From an uncultured Bacteroidales bacterium (GTDB taxonomy: Bacteria > Bacteroidota > Bacteroidia > Bacteroidales > Muribaculaceae), in contig CACYRK010000043.1 in the NCBI GenBank assembly GCA_902776835.1, positions 1 to 36,457 of the forward strand: DNA of 36,457 bases, written 5' to 3'. The stretch's first letter is position 1, and each line of letters opens with the position of its first letter. Below the pieces are notes generated by a model that was not told where the DNA came from, ran no database searches, and worked only from the letters and a program-made list of their open reading frames with translations. Shown here one piece after another: positions 7,361 to 15,080 of this stretch. Position numbers and translations under genes: made by a program.

Positions 7361-10300
7361 TCAGCGGGTGGCGCTGATGGTGCGCCCGGCACTGTGGGCG
7401 GCGATTTGTGGCGCGTACTGGCTCTGGGCCGACGCGATGCCAGCGCTGAACTGTCCCTCGGCCATCACCCAAGCGTCGTACTTGATAACGTGGGTGCCCT
7501 TGAGCAGCGAGGTGAAGAACAGGTTGGTCACGGCGTCCTTGGTCTCGTGGTAGTAGTATGTGCCGTCGTCGTATCGGTATCCGCTGAAGCGGTCCAGCGG
7601 CTCCATGCATGCTGCGCGCTGGTCGCTCACAGTTACATAGTCCAGGTCGCGGTTGTTCTTGATCACCAATTGCACCTGCACCTTGTCGCCCACCTTGAAG
7701 GTGTCGCTCAGGTGCGGCTTGCCGTCCTGGCCGTAGACGTAGAACTGCTTGCTGATTTGCAGTTCGTCGATTGCCACCTCGTCGATGGTCGTCATGGCGG
7801 CGGTAAACTGGCTGTAGATGGCTCCCCAGGCCGGTCCGCTGCCGGTGCGGTCGATGGTGATGGTGGCACCCGGTGCGGCGTCGATGGTCTTGCGGCAGTA
7901 ACCCACATACTCGTCGACCTTGCTGAAGTGCAGCGGCTCGCCGTCGATGGCGATGGTGGGCAGCGCGGCGCGCTCGAGCCACTTGCTGCCGGTCGACAGT
8001 AGCGTGTACACGGCGTCGGCGGCCAGCGAACTCGAGCCCCAGTCGTTGGTCTGCTTCATCAGCAGCATCCACTTGCGCACGTTGTCAATCTCTTGCTGGC
8101 GCGGGTCGACTTCGTTCATCGCTTGCAGGATGGTTGACGTCACCGCCACCTTATCTATATAGTACCACCCGTTTTGCAGGTTGTCCCAATAGGTGCCAAG
8201 TTCGGGCTTGGTGATGGAGAACTGACGCAGCGACTCGACGATGTTGCGTGCCGTGGCTTGGTAGCCGTTGCGGTTGAGCGTCATGGCGTAGAAGGCCTTC
8301 TCGCTGTGCGAGAGTCCGTTGCGCCACTTCTTGTCCATCTGCTTGAGCGTGTTCTTGAGCAACTTGGCAGCGTCGCCGGTGGGCGGCAGGTCGGGGTAGA
8401 GCGAGCGGATGTAGGCCCACGAGGTGAAGTGGCTGTAGTCCTTCTTGTCGGTTTGCTGCTTGTAGTAGCGCAGATTCTCCTTGTCGATGTATTTGATGGC
8501 CTTTTCCACCATCTCGTCGACGGTGGGCTCGTCGGTCATGAAGCCCAGGTGGCGAATCTCGCCGATGAGTTCGAGCACGGTCTCGGTGGTCCAGGGCGAC
8601 GAGAAGCAGCCCGGATACTTATACCAGGGCCATCCGCCGTCGCTGTTCTGCATGTCGGCCAAAGCGGTGACGATGCGTTGGCGCTCCTTGGCCATGAGGG
8701 TGGGGTTCATCAACTCGTCGAGTCGCGACATGCGCAGCGTCTGCCGGTCGGCGTCGCGCAGCCAGGGCGACGCGAGCAGGGTGCCGATTTTCAGGTCCTC
8801 GTTGCGGGCGAGCATCGACACCAGCGTGCTGTCCTGCTCGTTCTGTTTCCAGTAAGCCACGGCTTCGGCGATTTGCGGCTGTTGCTGGGCCACGCCCTGT
8901 GCCACCTCGATGGCGAAGAGGCTGTGGGCCAGCGACGAGGCGATGGCGTAATTGTCGCTGAAGATGGTGGGCAGCGCCGTCACGCAGTACCACACGGGGT
9001 TGTCGCTGTACTCCAGCGTGAGGCGGGCGTCGTTGGCGGTCTCGGGGATTGAGGTGGCGTAGTGTCCCTGGCCGGCCTCGATGTAGAACGGCTTGGTCTC
9101 AATCACCGGCTGCGTGTTTTCGAGCACGGGCACCATCACCTGCTCGCCGTCGGCATAGTTGTCGTTGGCGGCCTTGATGCGGAAGCCCACAAAGGGTATC
9201 TCGGCGGGCACCGTCCAGGGGATGCTCACGGCTTGCGTGCCCTTGGCGGCCAGTTGCGTGGTGAACGCCTGGGTGGCGTAGATGCTGTCGGTGCGCGGGT
9301 CGAACAGTTCAATCACAGCGTGGGCTGTGGTGGGCGCGTCGGTGGCGTTCTGCACGTTGGCCGAGAGGGTCACCACATCGCCGTGGCGCACAAATCGAGG
9401 CAGCGACGACTTCACCATGACGGGCTTCTGCGTCACCAATTCTCGTGTGATCACGTCGGAATACACATCGCGGTTCCAACCCAGCGCCTTGATAAGCCAG
9501 GTGGTGTTGAAGTTCGGTGCCTCAAATTCCACGATGATGTTGCCGTTGTCGTCGGTGCTGAGGTTGGGCATCCAGAGCGCTGTCTTGATGTCGGCCTCGC
9601 GCACCTGCACGTTGTCGAGTTGTGCCTGGGTGCTCTCGCTTGCTTTGCCGTAAGCCACTATGTTGCTCTCCTCGGCTTCGGCTTCGGCCATTTCTGCCTG
9701 CATGTCCATTAACACGGCGCCTGAGGCAGCCCCCACGGGCATAGGCGCGGCCATCCGGGCCGACTTGTTAAGTCGGACGCTGGCGTAGAGCATGTCCTCG
9801 CCGTAACTCATGTAGCCGAAGGGCTCTTGCCCGTACATGTAGAGGTAGGGCATGCTGGGCGTCTTGAATGTCAGGGCGTTGTCGCTCCAATTCTGGCTGT
9901 TGTAACTGCTGCCGGTGAGCGACGCATGCGACATGCTGAACAGTTGCGGCTGCATCAGCGACACGAACAGTCCCCACGGGTTGGGCGCGATGGTGTTGAT
10001 GGCCTTGTCGGTCATCGACAGCATCATGGCGCCGTCGCGCGGCTTTTCGTTGCGGCCCATAATGTGCAGCGTCCAGCGCTCGGGTGTGCCAGGCACCAAC
10101 TTGTCGCGGAAACTCTCAAGTTTCACCTTCAGCGAGTCGGCGTTGTTGGGCGAGATGAGCGTGGTGTAGCGGCCATAGAACTTGCCGTCGTAAACCGACG
10201 TCAGTTCGACGGTAACCAGTTCCTCGGGCTCGTTGGGGATGTCGATGGTGAAGTCGTGGATGCCGGGCTTGTAGTGTATCCATCCGTCGCGCAGCACTTT

Positions 10301-12934
10301 GTAGCGCGATTGAGCCACGTAGTAGATGTAGGCGTCGGGCACGCTGGTGCCGATGGTGATGTGAGCCACGTTGTTCTTGTCGACGCGCTGTTGCTCATCG
10401 GGCACCCACAGCGGCGAGTTGTCGACCGGGGCCTTGCTGTCGCTCATGCGATACAGCGTGATGGTCATCTTGTCGTCGGCCTCTTCGGCCTCTTCGGCCG
10501 CCAGCAGGTGCACCTTGAAAGTGTACTGTCCCGAGGGGAACTTCGTCAGGTCGACGGTGGGGTCTTGCGTGTTGACGGTGCCGGTGGCGAGCAGTGTGTC
10601 ATTGACACCGCTTTTGCCTAACGGGAAGAGTTCCCAGGTGCACACGGCCACGTTGTCGGTCTCGCTGGTGGTGTGGTACACCAGCGGCAACTTGACGGGC
10701 TTGTCGTTGACGTGGTTCAACTCGTCGGTGCCCAGCGCGATGCCTCGCTTCGAGCCCACGATAAAGCGGTGGTCGCCTTGCTGCGTTTCTCCGGCGCCGT
10801 CGGTGCACTCGGCGTGCAACTCATAGTTGTTGTGCGCCCAGCGGTATCCATCGCGGCACTCCTCGAAGGTGTCGGCCGGGAACTCGATGGTGAAGTGGCC
10901 CGTGTCGTCGGTCTTGACGATGGTGTCGCACAGGTTGGTGGTGCTGCCCGAACTGGAACTGCGCCACCACCAACTCCACTCGCGCTGGCGCAACTGGAGT
11001 TTCACCTCGGTGTTTGCCACGGGCATGCCCGAGAAGGTCTCAACCTTGCCGGTGATTTTCACCGGTTGCCCGATGATGTAACTATGCTTGGCGTCGACGT
11101 AGGTGAGTTCGAACGTCGGCGTCTTGTACTCGCTGATGCTGACTGAGTGCGTGGTCAGGCGAGTGCGGTAGTTGGGACCTGTCGACACCTGGAGGTAGAA
11201 TTCTCCGTTCATGCGGTCGGTGGGCACGACACACGCGCTTGCGAAGCGGCCGTATTCGTCGGTCAGGCCGGTGATGGTGTCGATGGGCTCGTAGTTGTGA
11301 TCCATAAAGACCACGCGCACCGGCTTGTCGGCCACCACATGGCGTCCCTCGCGGTTCACCTTCGTCAGCACCAGGCTCCACTGCACGGTCTCGCCCGGGC
11401 GGTAGATGGCCAGGTCGGTGTAGACGTGTGCCACCACGTCGCGGTCGCTGTTGTAGTCGCGGTGGCGGTAGTAAGAGATTTCGGGGCTGTAGCGGTCGTC
11501 GCCGTCGCTGGCATAGAACTCGGCACGGTCGGTCTCCTTGTTGGTGATAGCGTACACGCCATTGGCGTCGGTTTTCACCTCGATGGAGTTCTTGCGGTCG
11601 TTAATGAATCCCTTGAGGTGGACCCCCGCGCGTGGCGCGCCGCTCTTCACGTCCACGGTGATGATTTTGCCCGTTTCGTCGGCTGTCGACAGGGCGAAGC
11701 CGGTGATGTCGTGCACTTGCAGCGTCTGGTTGCCGCTCAGCGACTTTGCCGCTATCGTCTTGTCGCCAACCTTATAACTGGGGGCGATGATGTAGAAGCC
11801 GTAGGGCAGGGGAGGCAGGGTCACCTTCACATCGCTGTTGCTGAAGGGGATGGTGCCCGGGGTCGTGTACTCGGTGCTCGACACCAACTTCAACTCCGAA
11901 ACTTCGATGTTGCTGTGGCCATTCTTGCTGACGCTGCGGTAGTCGGTGATGAACTTGTCGGGCACGCGGTACACGTTGACCATCAGTGAGTTCACGTTTT
12001 TCAGCGAACCGCTGATTTTTATTGAGTCTTTCGAGGTGACGTGCTCAGCATAGTTCAGGCTTGCCGAGCGGCTTTCCAGGTCCTTAATCTGGTTCTTGAT
12101 CATCGGGGTGTAGTAGCCGTCGGGGTATTTGGCGATGTACTCCTTGCAGACTTTGTACTTGTCCTTGTCGTTCATGTACATGTTGTCGATGACCATCGCC
12201 ACATGCTCATTGTCGGCATATCGTTCGTAGAGTTCCTTCTTGCTCACGCTGGAATTCAGCACGCTGGCGTAAATGTTGGCTGCCGGGTTGCCGGCGGTGA
12301 CGTCCACCCATTGGTCGAGCAACTCCTTTTTGCGCGTGTCCAGGTCCACGTCGTCGGCCAGTTTGGCGCATTTCATAAGCATGAATTCGCGCAGCGTTGG
12401 GATGTAGGTTAGGGCATGCGGGTCGTTATCGTAGTTGATGATGCCCTTAAAGTTCTCGAGCGGATGTGCTGCCAGTGCGTCGCAGTCGGCCAGCGCGCTG
12501 GTGATGCACTGGTCTATGGCGTCGCAGAACTGTGCGCGGTCCCACTCACTGTAGTCGCTTGGCGCCTCGGCCTCGACGGCATTCAGGCGGCTGCGGCGTG
12601 CGTAGTGCTGCATGTAAGAGGCAAAAACCACGCCCTTGAAGTAGTTGAGCATTGCGCGATACTCGCTGCGGCGCTCCAGAGCCAATGTGGAGTCGATGCG
12701 CGACACCACCGTGCTGATGTTGTCCTGCGATATGCCGCTCTGCGCTATCGAGTAGCGCACCAGGGCGTCGACCACCAGTTGCCCGTCGCCGCTCTTGAGA
12801 GCGCCGTTCAGGTCGGTGAGCGCTTGCGCCGACACATCTTGTGGGAAGTTGAAGTCAACCTCCTTGCCAGCATGTGACGTAAATGGAATCAAAGCCATCA
12901 TGACGACAAATAATAGATTTCTAAAGTGTGACAT
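7361..12934 (-). CDS. Alpha-2-macroglobulin family protein, thioester-less
   Basis: This very large secreted protein (1857 residues) has a signal peptide (MSHFRNLLFVVMMALIPFTSHA). A helical N-terminal region spans to about 270. A run of macroglobulin beta domains follows, with the MG2 signature AIYRPGETVQWSLVL near 508. A disordered Ala/Glu-rich bait-like stretch lies near 1070-1100, and the A2M domain (ALWMPNLSTDDNGN) is near 1115. An alpha/alpha-toroid thioester-type domain spans about 1310-1640. Where thioester-bearing relatives have CxEQ after ALPxxx, this protein has IFSDNYAIASS (about residue 1325), so no thioester can form. Bacterial members are thought to trap proteases or guard the periplasm. 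No pbpC-like gene is adjacent. It stands alone, with a promoter at 12961 and a terminator at 7276. Its membrane anchor is unclear because no lipobox is seen. Confidence 0.9.
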   Translation of the reverse strand: MSHFRNLLFVVMMALIPFTSHAGKEVDFNFPQDVSAQALTDLNGALKSGDGQLVVDALVRYSIAQSGISQDNISTVVSRIDSTLALERRSEYRAMLNYFKGVVFASYMQHYARRSRLNAVEAEAPSDYSEWDRAQFCDAIDQCITSALADCDALAAHPLENFKGIINYDNDPHALTYIPTLREFMLMKCAKLADDVDLDTRKKELLDQWVDVTAGNPAANIYASVLNSSVSKKELYERYADNEHVAMVIDNMYMNDKDKYKVCKEYIAKYPDGYYTPMIKNQIKDLESRSASLNYAEHVTSKDSIKISGSLKNVNSLMVNVYRVPDKFITDYRSVSKNGHSNIEVSELKLVSSTEYTTPGTIPFSNSDVKVTLPPLPYGFYIIAPSYKVGDKTIAAKSLSGNQTLQVHDITGFALSTADETGKIITVDVKSGAPRAGVHLKGFINDRKNSIEVKTDANGVYAITNKETDRAEFYASDGDDRYSPEISYYRHRDYNSDRDVVAHVYTDLAIYRPGETVQWSLVLTKVNREGRHVVADKPVRVVFMDHNYEPIDTITGLTDEYGRFASACVVPTDRMNGEFYLQVSTGPNYRTRLTTHSVSISEYKTPTFELTYVDAKHSYIIGQPVKITGKVETFSGMPVANTEVKLQLRQREWSWWWRSSSSGSTTNLCDTIVKTDDTGHFTIEFPADTFEECRDGYRWAHNNYELHAECTDGAGETQQGDHRFIVGSKRGIALGTDELNHVNDKPVKLPLVYHTTSETDNVAVCTWELFPLGKSGVNDTLLATGTVNTQDPTVDLTKFPSGQYTFKVHLLAAEEAEEADDKMTITLYRMSDSKAPVDNSPLWVPDEQQRVDKNNVAHITIGTSVPDAYIYYVAQSRYKVLRDGWIHYKPGIHDFTIDIPNEPEELVTVELTSVYDGKFYGRYTTLISPNNADSLKVKLESFRDKLVPGTPERWTLHIMGRNEKPRDGAMMLSMTDKAINTIAPNPWGLFVSLMQPQLFSMSHASLTGSSYNSQNWSDNALTFKTPSMPYLYMYGQEPFGYMSYGEDMLYASVRLNKSARMAAPMPVGAASGAVLMDMQAEMAEAEAEESNIVAYGKASESTQAQLDNVQVREADIKTALWMPNLSTDDNGNIIVEFEAPNFNTTWLIKALGWNRDVYSDVITRELVTQKPVMVKSSLPRFVRHGDVVTLSANVQNATDAPTTAHAVIELFDPRTDSIYATQAFTTQLAAKGTQAVSIPWTVPAEIPFVGFRIKAANDNYADGEQVMVPVLENTQPVIETKPFYIEAGQGHYATSIPETANDARLTLEYSDNPVWYCVTALPTIFSDNYAIASSLAHSLFAIEVAQGVAQQQPQIAEAVAYWKQNEQDSTLVSMLARNEDLKIGTLLASPWLRDADRQTLRMSRLDELMNPTLMAKERQRIVTALADMQNSDGGWPWYKYPGCFSSPWTTETVLELIGEIRHLGFMTDEPTVDEMVEKAIKYIDKENLRYYKQQTDKKDYSHFTSWAYIRSLYPDLPPTGDAAKLLKNTLKQMDKKWRNGLSHSEKAFYAMTLNRNGYQATARNIVESLRQFSITKPELGTYWDNLQNGWYYIDKVAVTSTILQAMNEVDPRQQEIDNVRKWMLLMKQTNDWGSSSLAADAVYTLLSTGSKWLERAALPTIAIDGEPLHFSKVDEYVGYCRKTIDAAPGATITIDRTGSGPAWGAIYSQFTAAMTTIDEVAIDELQISKQFYVYGQDGKPHLSDTFKVGDKVQVQLVIKNNRDLDYVTVSDQRAACMEPLDRFSGYRYDDGTYYYHETKDAVTNLFFTSLLKGTHVIKYDAWVMAEGQFSAGIASAQSQYAPQIAAHSAGRTISATR

Positions 12935-12960
12935 AATAATTAATATGGTGTTTTATGGTT

Positions 12961-12969
12961 GCAAAGATA
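12961..12969 (-). promoter_or_regulatory. -7 box of the alpha-2-macroglobulin gene
   Basis: TATCTTTGC on the minus strand matches TAnnTTTG. A TTTG at 12992-12995 lies 22 nt further upstream. The implied leader is about 20 nt. Confidence 0.6.
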
Positions 12970-13163
12970 ACAATTTTGTGCAAAATACCCGCAAAAGAAA
13001 ACGAATAAAATGCTTTTTCTGCAAAATTACTACATTTTGCTCCCCTTGTCAACCCCTCAAACCTATATCATACTGTGGCTATCACCCTGATACTCAGTGC
13101 CCAAAATAAAAATTAGTATATCACCCCCTCCTCAATGGATGAGTCTGATCGATTTTCAACGCT

Positions 13164-13226
13164 AATGGCCTTTTCAACGCAAATTCTTTCAACGCGAATT
13201 TCGCGAATTAAACTAATTTCGCGAAG
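13164..13226. repeat. interspersed repeat copy A (ACGCGAATTT / ACTAATT type)
   Basis: Contains GGCCTTTTCAACGC, AACGCGAATTTCGCG and GAATTAAACTAATTTCGCG, with the octamer TTCGCGAA twice (13200-13207 and 13218-13225). A related copy in the same orientation is at 14144-14193, so the two copies flank the small lipoprotein gene. The rest of 12970-13412 holds no gene. Confidence 0.6.
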
Positions 13227-13346
13227 ATATTGAGACATTGCGGATTAATCTGATATTCAACAAGTTAAATATTCCTACACTCATGCAAGGTGTTGCTTCA
13301 TTTTTTTTGACTTTGGTCAGTGCTATTTTACCGTATGTAATAACAT

Positions 13347-13379
13347 CTGCGGGGAGTAGCTTTGAGCCGCTCCCCGCAG
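13347..13379 (-). terminator. possible terminator hairpin of the small lipoprotein gene
   Basis: A perfect 9-bp stem CTGCGGGGA/TCCCCGCAG lies about 35 bp past the stop codon at 13413. The T run after it on the minus strand is poor, so termination is likely but not certain. Confidence 0.45.
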
Positions 13380-13412
13380 TGATGGTGTTATGTGGGTTGT
13401 CGGTTGGTCGAT

Positions 13413-13910
13413 TTAGAGATCACCCTTCCAGGGTGTGACTTTTGCGCTGTCGAAGTACAACTTGTCAATCCACAGGCCGTTGCCGACGCTTTGAATGTCG
13501 AGCATATCGGCATTGCCCTGCATGTTTTTCGGAATTACGTTGTAGATCTTGCCCATGTCCAATTTTTCGACCTCCTCTCGTGGCATTTTTACCGTAAAAT
13601 AGAGTGTCATGTGATACTTTTCTTGGTAATTAAGGTGGAGTTGGAAGGGCACTGCCATTTGGTCCTCCCCTATCGGGGTGAAGAGTTGTGGCCAGATTTG
13701 GCACGGCATGCCATCGAATTCGGTGATTTCCTCGCCGATTTTGGACTGGAAGAATTGGCGAACTTCGGGAACGGCTTTCTCCAATGCTACGGGATTGGAA
13801 CAGTTCAGTCCTTCGATAAACGTCAGGAACTCGCATTTCTTTTGGGTGCAGCCTGTCAGCGCCGCCAACAGGACAACGAGCAGTGTTGTGGTGAATAGGG
13901 TCTTTTTCAT
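13413..13910 (-). CDS. Small lipoprotein of unknown function
   Basis: The 165-residue product starts MKKTLFTTTLLVVLLAALTGC, a type II signal peptide with lipobox LTGC, so the mature protein is lipid-anchored at Cys21. The rest is a single small soluble domain with no motif I recognise (middle region HLNYQEKYHMTLYFTVKMP suggests beta strands). A start five codons earlier (13925) is possible, but the start at 13910 gives a normal signal peptide. The gene is monocistronic, with a promoter about 150 nt upstream (14066) and a likely terminator at 13347. Base composition is more AT-rich than neighbours, and interspersed repeats flank it on both sides, which is compatible with acquisition. Confidence 0.75.
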   Translation of the reverse strand: MKKTLFTTTLLVVLLAALTGCTQKKCEFLTFIEGLNCSNPVALEKAVPEVRQFFQSKIGEEITEFDGMPCQIWPQLFTPIGEDQMAVPFQLHLNYQEKYHMTLYFTVKMPREEVEKLDMGKIYNVIPKNMQGNADMLDIQSVGNGLWIDKLYFDSAKVTPWKGDL

Positions 13911-14065
13911 ACGATATAATGTCAATCCTTAATTCCGCAGCACTTTATTTCAACAATCATCATAACATTCTGAGCAACATAAAGTTGCTTTAGATGTTGT
14001 CATGCCAGAGAGTTCGCCTAACTAAGTGCTGCAAATCAAGCCAGACAAAAACTCTGATTGACAAG

Positions 14066-14097
14066 GCAAAATTACAAATAAAATCCAACAACATCAA
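14066..14097 (-). promoter_or_regulatory. promoter of the small lipoprotein gene, long leader
   Basis: TTG (14095-14097), a 20-nt spacer and TAATTTTGC (14066-14074) on the minus strand match the consensus. The predicted leader is about 150 nt; I recognise no riboswitch in it. Confidence 0.5.
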
Positions 14098-14143
14098 CCC
14101 TTTCGGAGGCTTTTTCTTTTTTCCGTTCTATTCAATCAAGCAA

Positions 14144-14193
14144 AGGCCTTTTTAACGCGAATTTATCGGATTTTTACGAATTACACTAATTGG
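14144..14193. repeat. interspersed repeat copy B
   Basis: AGGCCTTTTTAACGCGAATT and TTACGAATTACACTAATTGG parallel the copy at 13164-13226 in the same orientation. The rest of 13911-14258 is AT-rich and shows no gene. Confidence 0.55.
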
Positions 14194-14258
14194 CTTGTCC
14201 TGAAATGGGTTGACAAAAATGTAAACTAAAATAGGATAAGATGAACATGGTGGATGCG

Positions 14259-14531
14259 CTAAATGTTTAACACATCGACTCCAAGTACCACCGATATGTT
14301 TACAAGCGTGGAAAGCGTGAAGTTATGTGTCCCACTTAACCAGCGCGAAACCTCGGCTTCGGAATGTCCAATCATACGCGCAAACTCTCTTTGCGTCATT
14401 CCCCTTTCTTTAAGAGTTGCGTCCAACTTATCGGCTATAGCAAACGACATATCAAGTTGCTTTTTTAGTTGTGGAGGGGTTTCGGCAACGATTTGGTCGA
14501 ATAACTTAGCCGCATTAGTAGCCTGTCTCAT
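14259..14531 (-). CDS. Xre/HigA-like helix-turn-helix regulator (putative antitoxin)
   Basis: The 90-residue protein has a short N-terminal helix (FDQIVAETPPQLKKQLD) and a Cro/C1-type helix-turn-helix at about residues 38-85. The recognition-helix region is MTQREFARMIGHSEAEVSRW, ending in LSTLVNISVVLGVDVL. Size and layout match antitoxins and small regulators of toxin-antitoxin pairs. Its start ATG overlaps the stop of the upstream small gene (ATGA), which implies translational coupling and a shared operator. It probably represses its own operon. No HigB/RelE-type toxin is seen next to it, so calling it an antitoxin is inference. Confidence 0.85.
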   Translation of the reverse strand: MRQATNAAKLFDQIVAETPPQLKKQLDMSFAIADKLDATLKERGMTQREFARMIGHSEAEVSRWLSGTHNFTLSTLVNISVVLGVDVLNI

Positions 14532-14770
14532 ATGTCAAATGTTTTTTCATCTGCTCCAACAATATTAGCCTTCTCAATCACAACAGTGCCACGTGCAATT
14601 TCTTGTTTCAAGAGTTCATCAAGTTTTTGAAGGCTGATAACATAGCCGTTTAATTCGTGAAATTCGCATTGAAAGGCAGATTTGTGGTTTGATTCTTTGA
14701 AACGGCGAGATGTGGGGGGGTACGGGGTGAAATGTAGCGCAACTTGTTGAGAGCAATAGAGGTGGCTCAT
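14528..14770 (-). CDS. Small partner protein coupled to the Xre regulator
   Basis: The 80-residue open frame has a convincing C-terminal half (FHELNGYVISLQKLDELLKQ, then EIARGTVVIEKANIVGADEK) and a stop that overlaps the next start by four bases. I do not recognise a family. The N-terminal 25 residues look unlike protein (VALHFTPYPPTSRRF) and pass through a run of seven G bases on the plus strand (14714-14720). The true start may therefore be internal, or the gene may be 5'-truncated or frameshifted. It is too short for a HigB-type toxin. Confidence 0.45.
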   Translation of the reverse strand: MSHLYCSQQVALHFTPYPPTSRRFKESNHKSAFQCEFHELNGYVISLQKLDELLKQEIARGTVVIEKANIVGADEKTFDI

Positions 14771-14854
14771 TTAGTTGCCTGCTGATGGGCTGTAGGTATG
14801 TTAAATTGAAATGTTAAATCAATAATTATGTGTCGCCATTGTGAAAAATATATG

Positions 14855-14863
14855 TACCTTTGC
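14855..14863 (+). promoter_or_regulatory. -7 box of the TonB receptor operon
   Basis: TACCTTTGC is a perfect match to TAnnTTTG. The upstream TTG at 14839 is closer than usual. The implied leader is about 210 nt. Confidence 0.55.
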
Positions 14864-14880
14864 AGCCGAAATGAGAACGG

Positions 14881-14901
14881 GCGCACGCCCAGTGCGCTTT
14901 T
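14881..14901 (+). promoter_or_regulatory. leader hairpin with T run (possible attenuator)
   Basis: GCGCAC/GTGCGC forms a 6-bp all-GC-rich stem with a 5-nt loop, followed directly by TTTT. It lies near the 5' end of the long leader of the TonB receptor operon. Confidence 0.35.
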
Positions 14902-15080
14902 AGAGTATGGATTGTGGCTTTAATGAGAACTACATCACTTACAGCAAATGCGCTGCACTGGCGATTGACGGTCACTGGTGGGGCGTGTTGTCATTTTAAT
15001 GGTTACGCAATGTGACCGCTTGAAGTGGAGAGAATTTTTATTTAATTATATAGTTTTGTTTCACTAACAATTTATCTGTA

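Noticed and set aside
14259..14770. Prophage or integrative element regulator
   Set aside because: No integrase, phage structural gene or attachment site nearby; a small stand-alone regulatory pair fits better.
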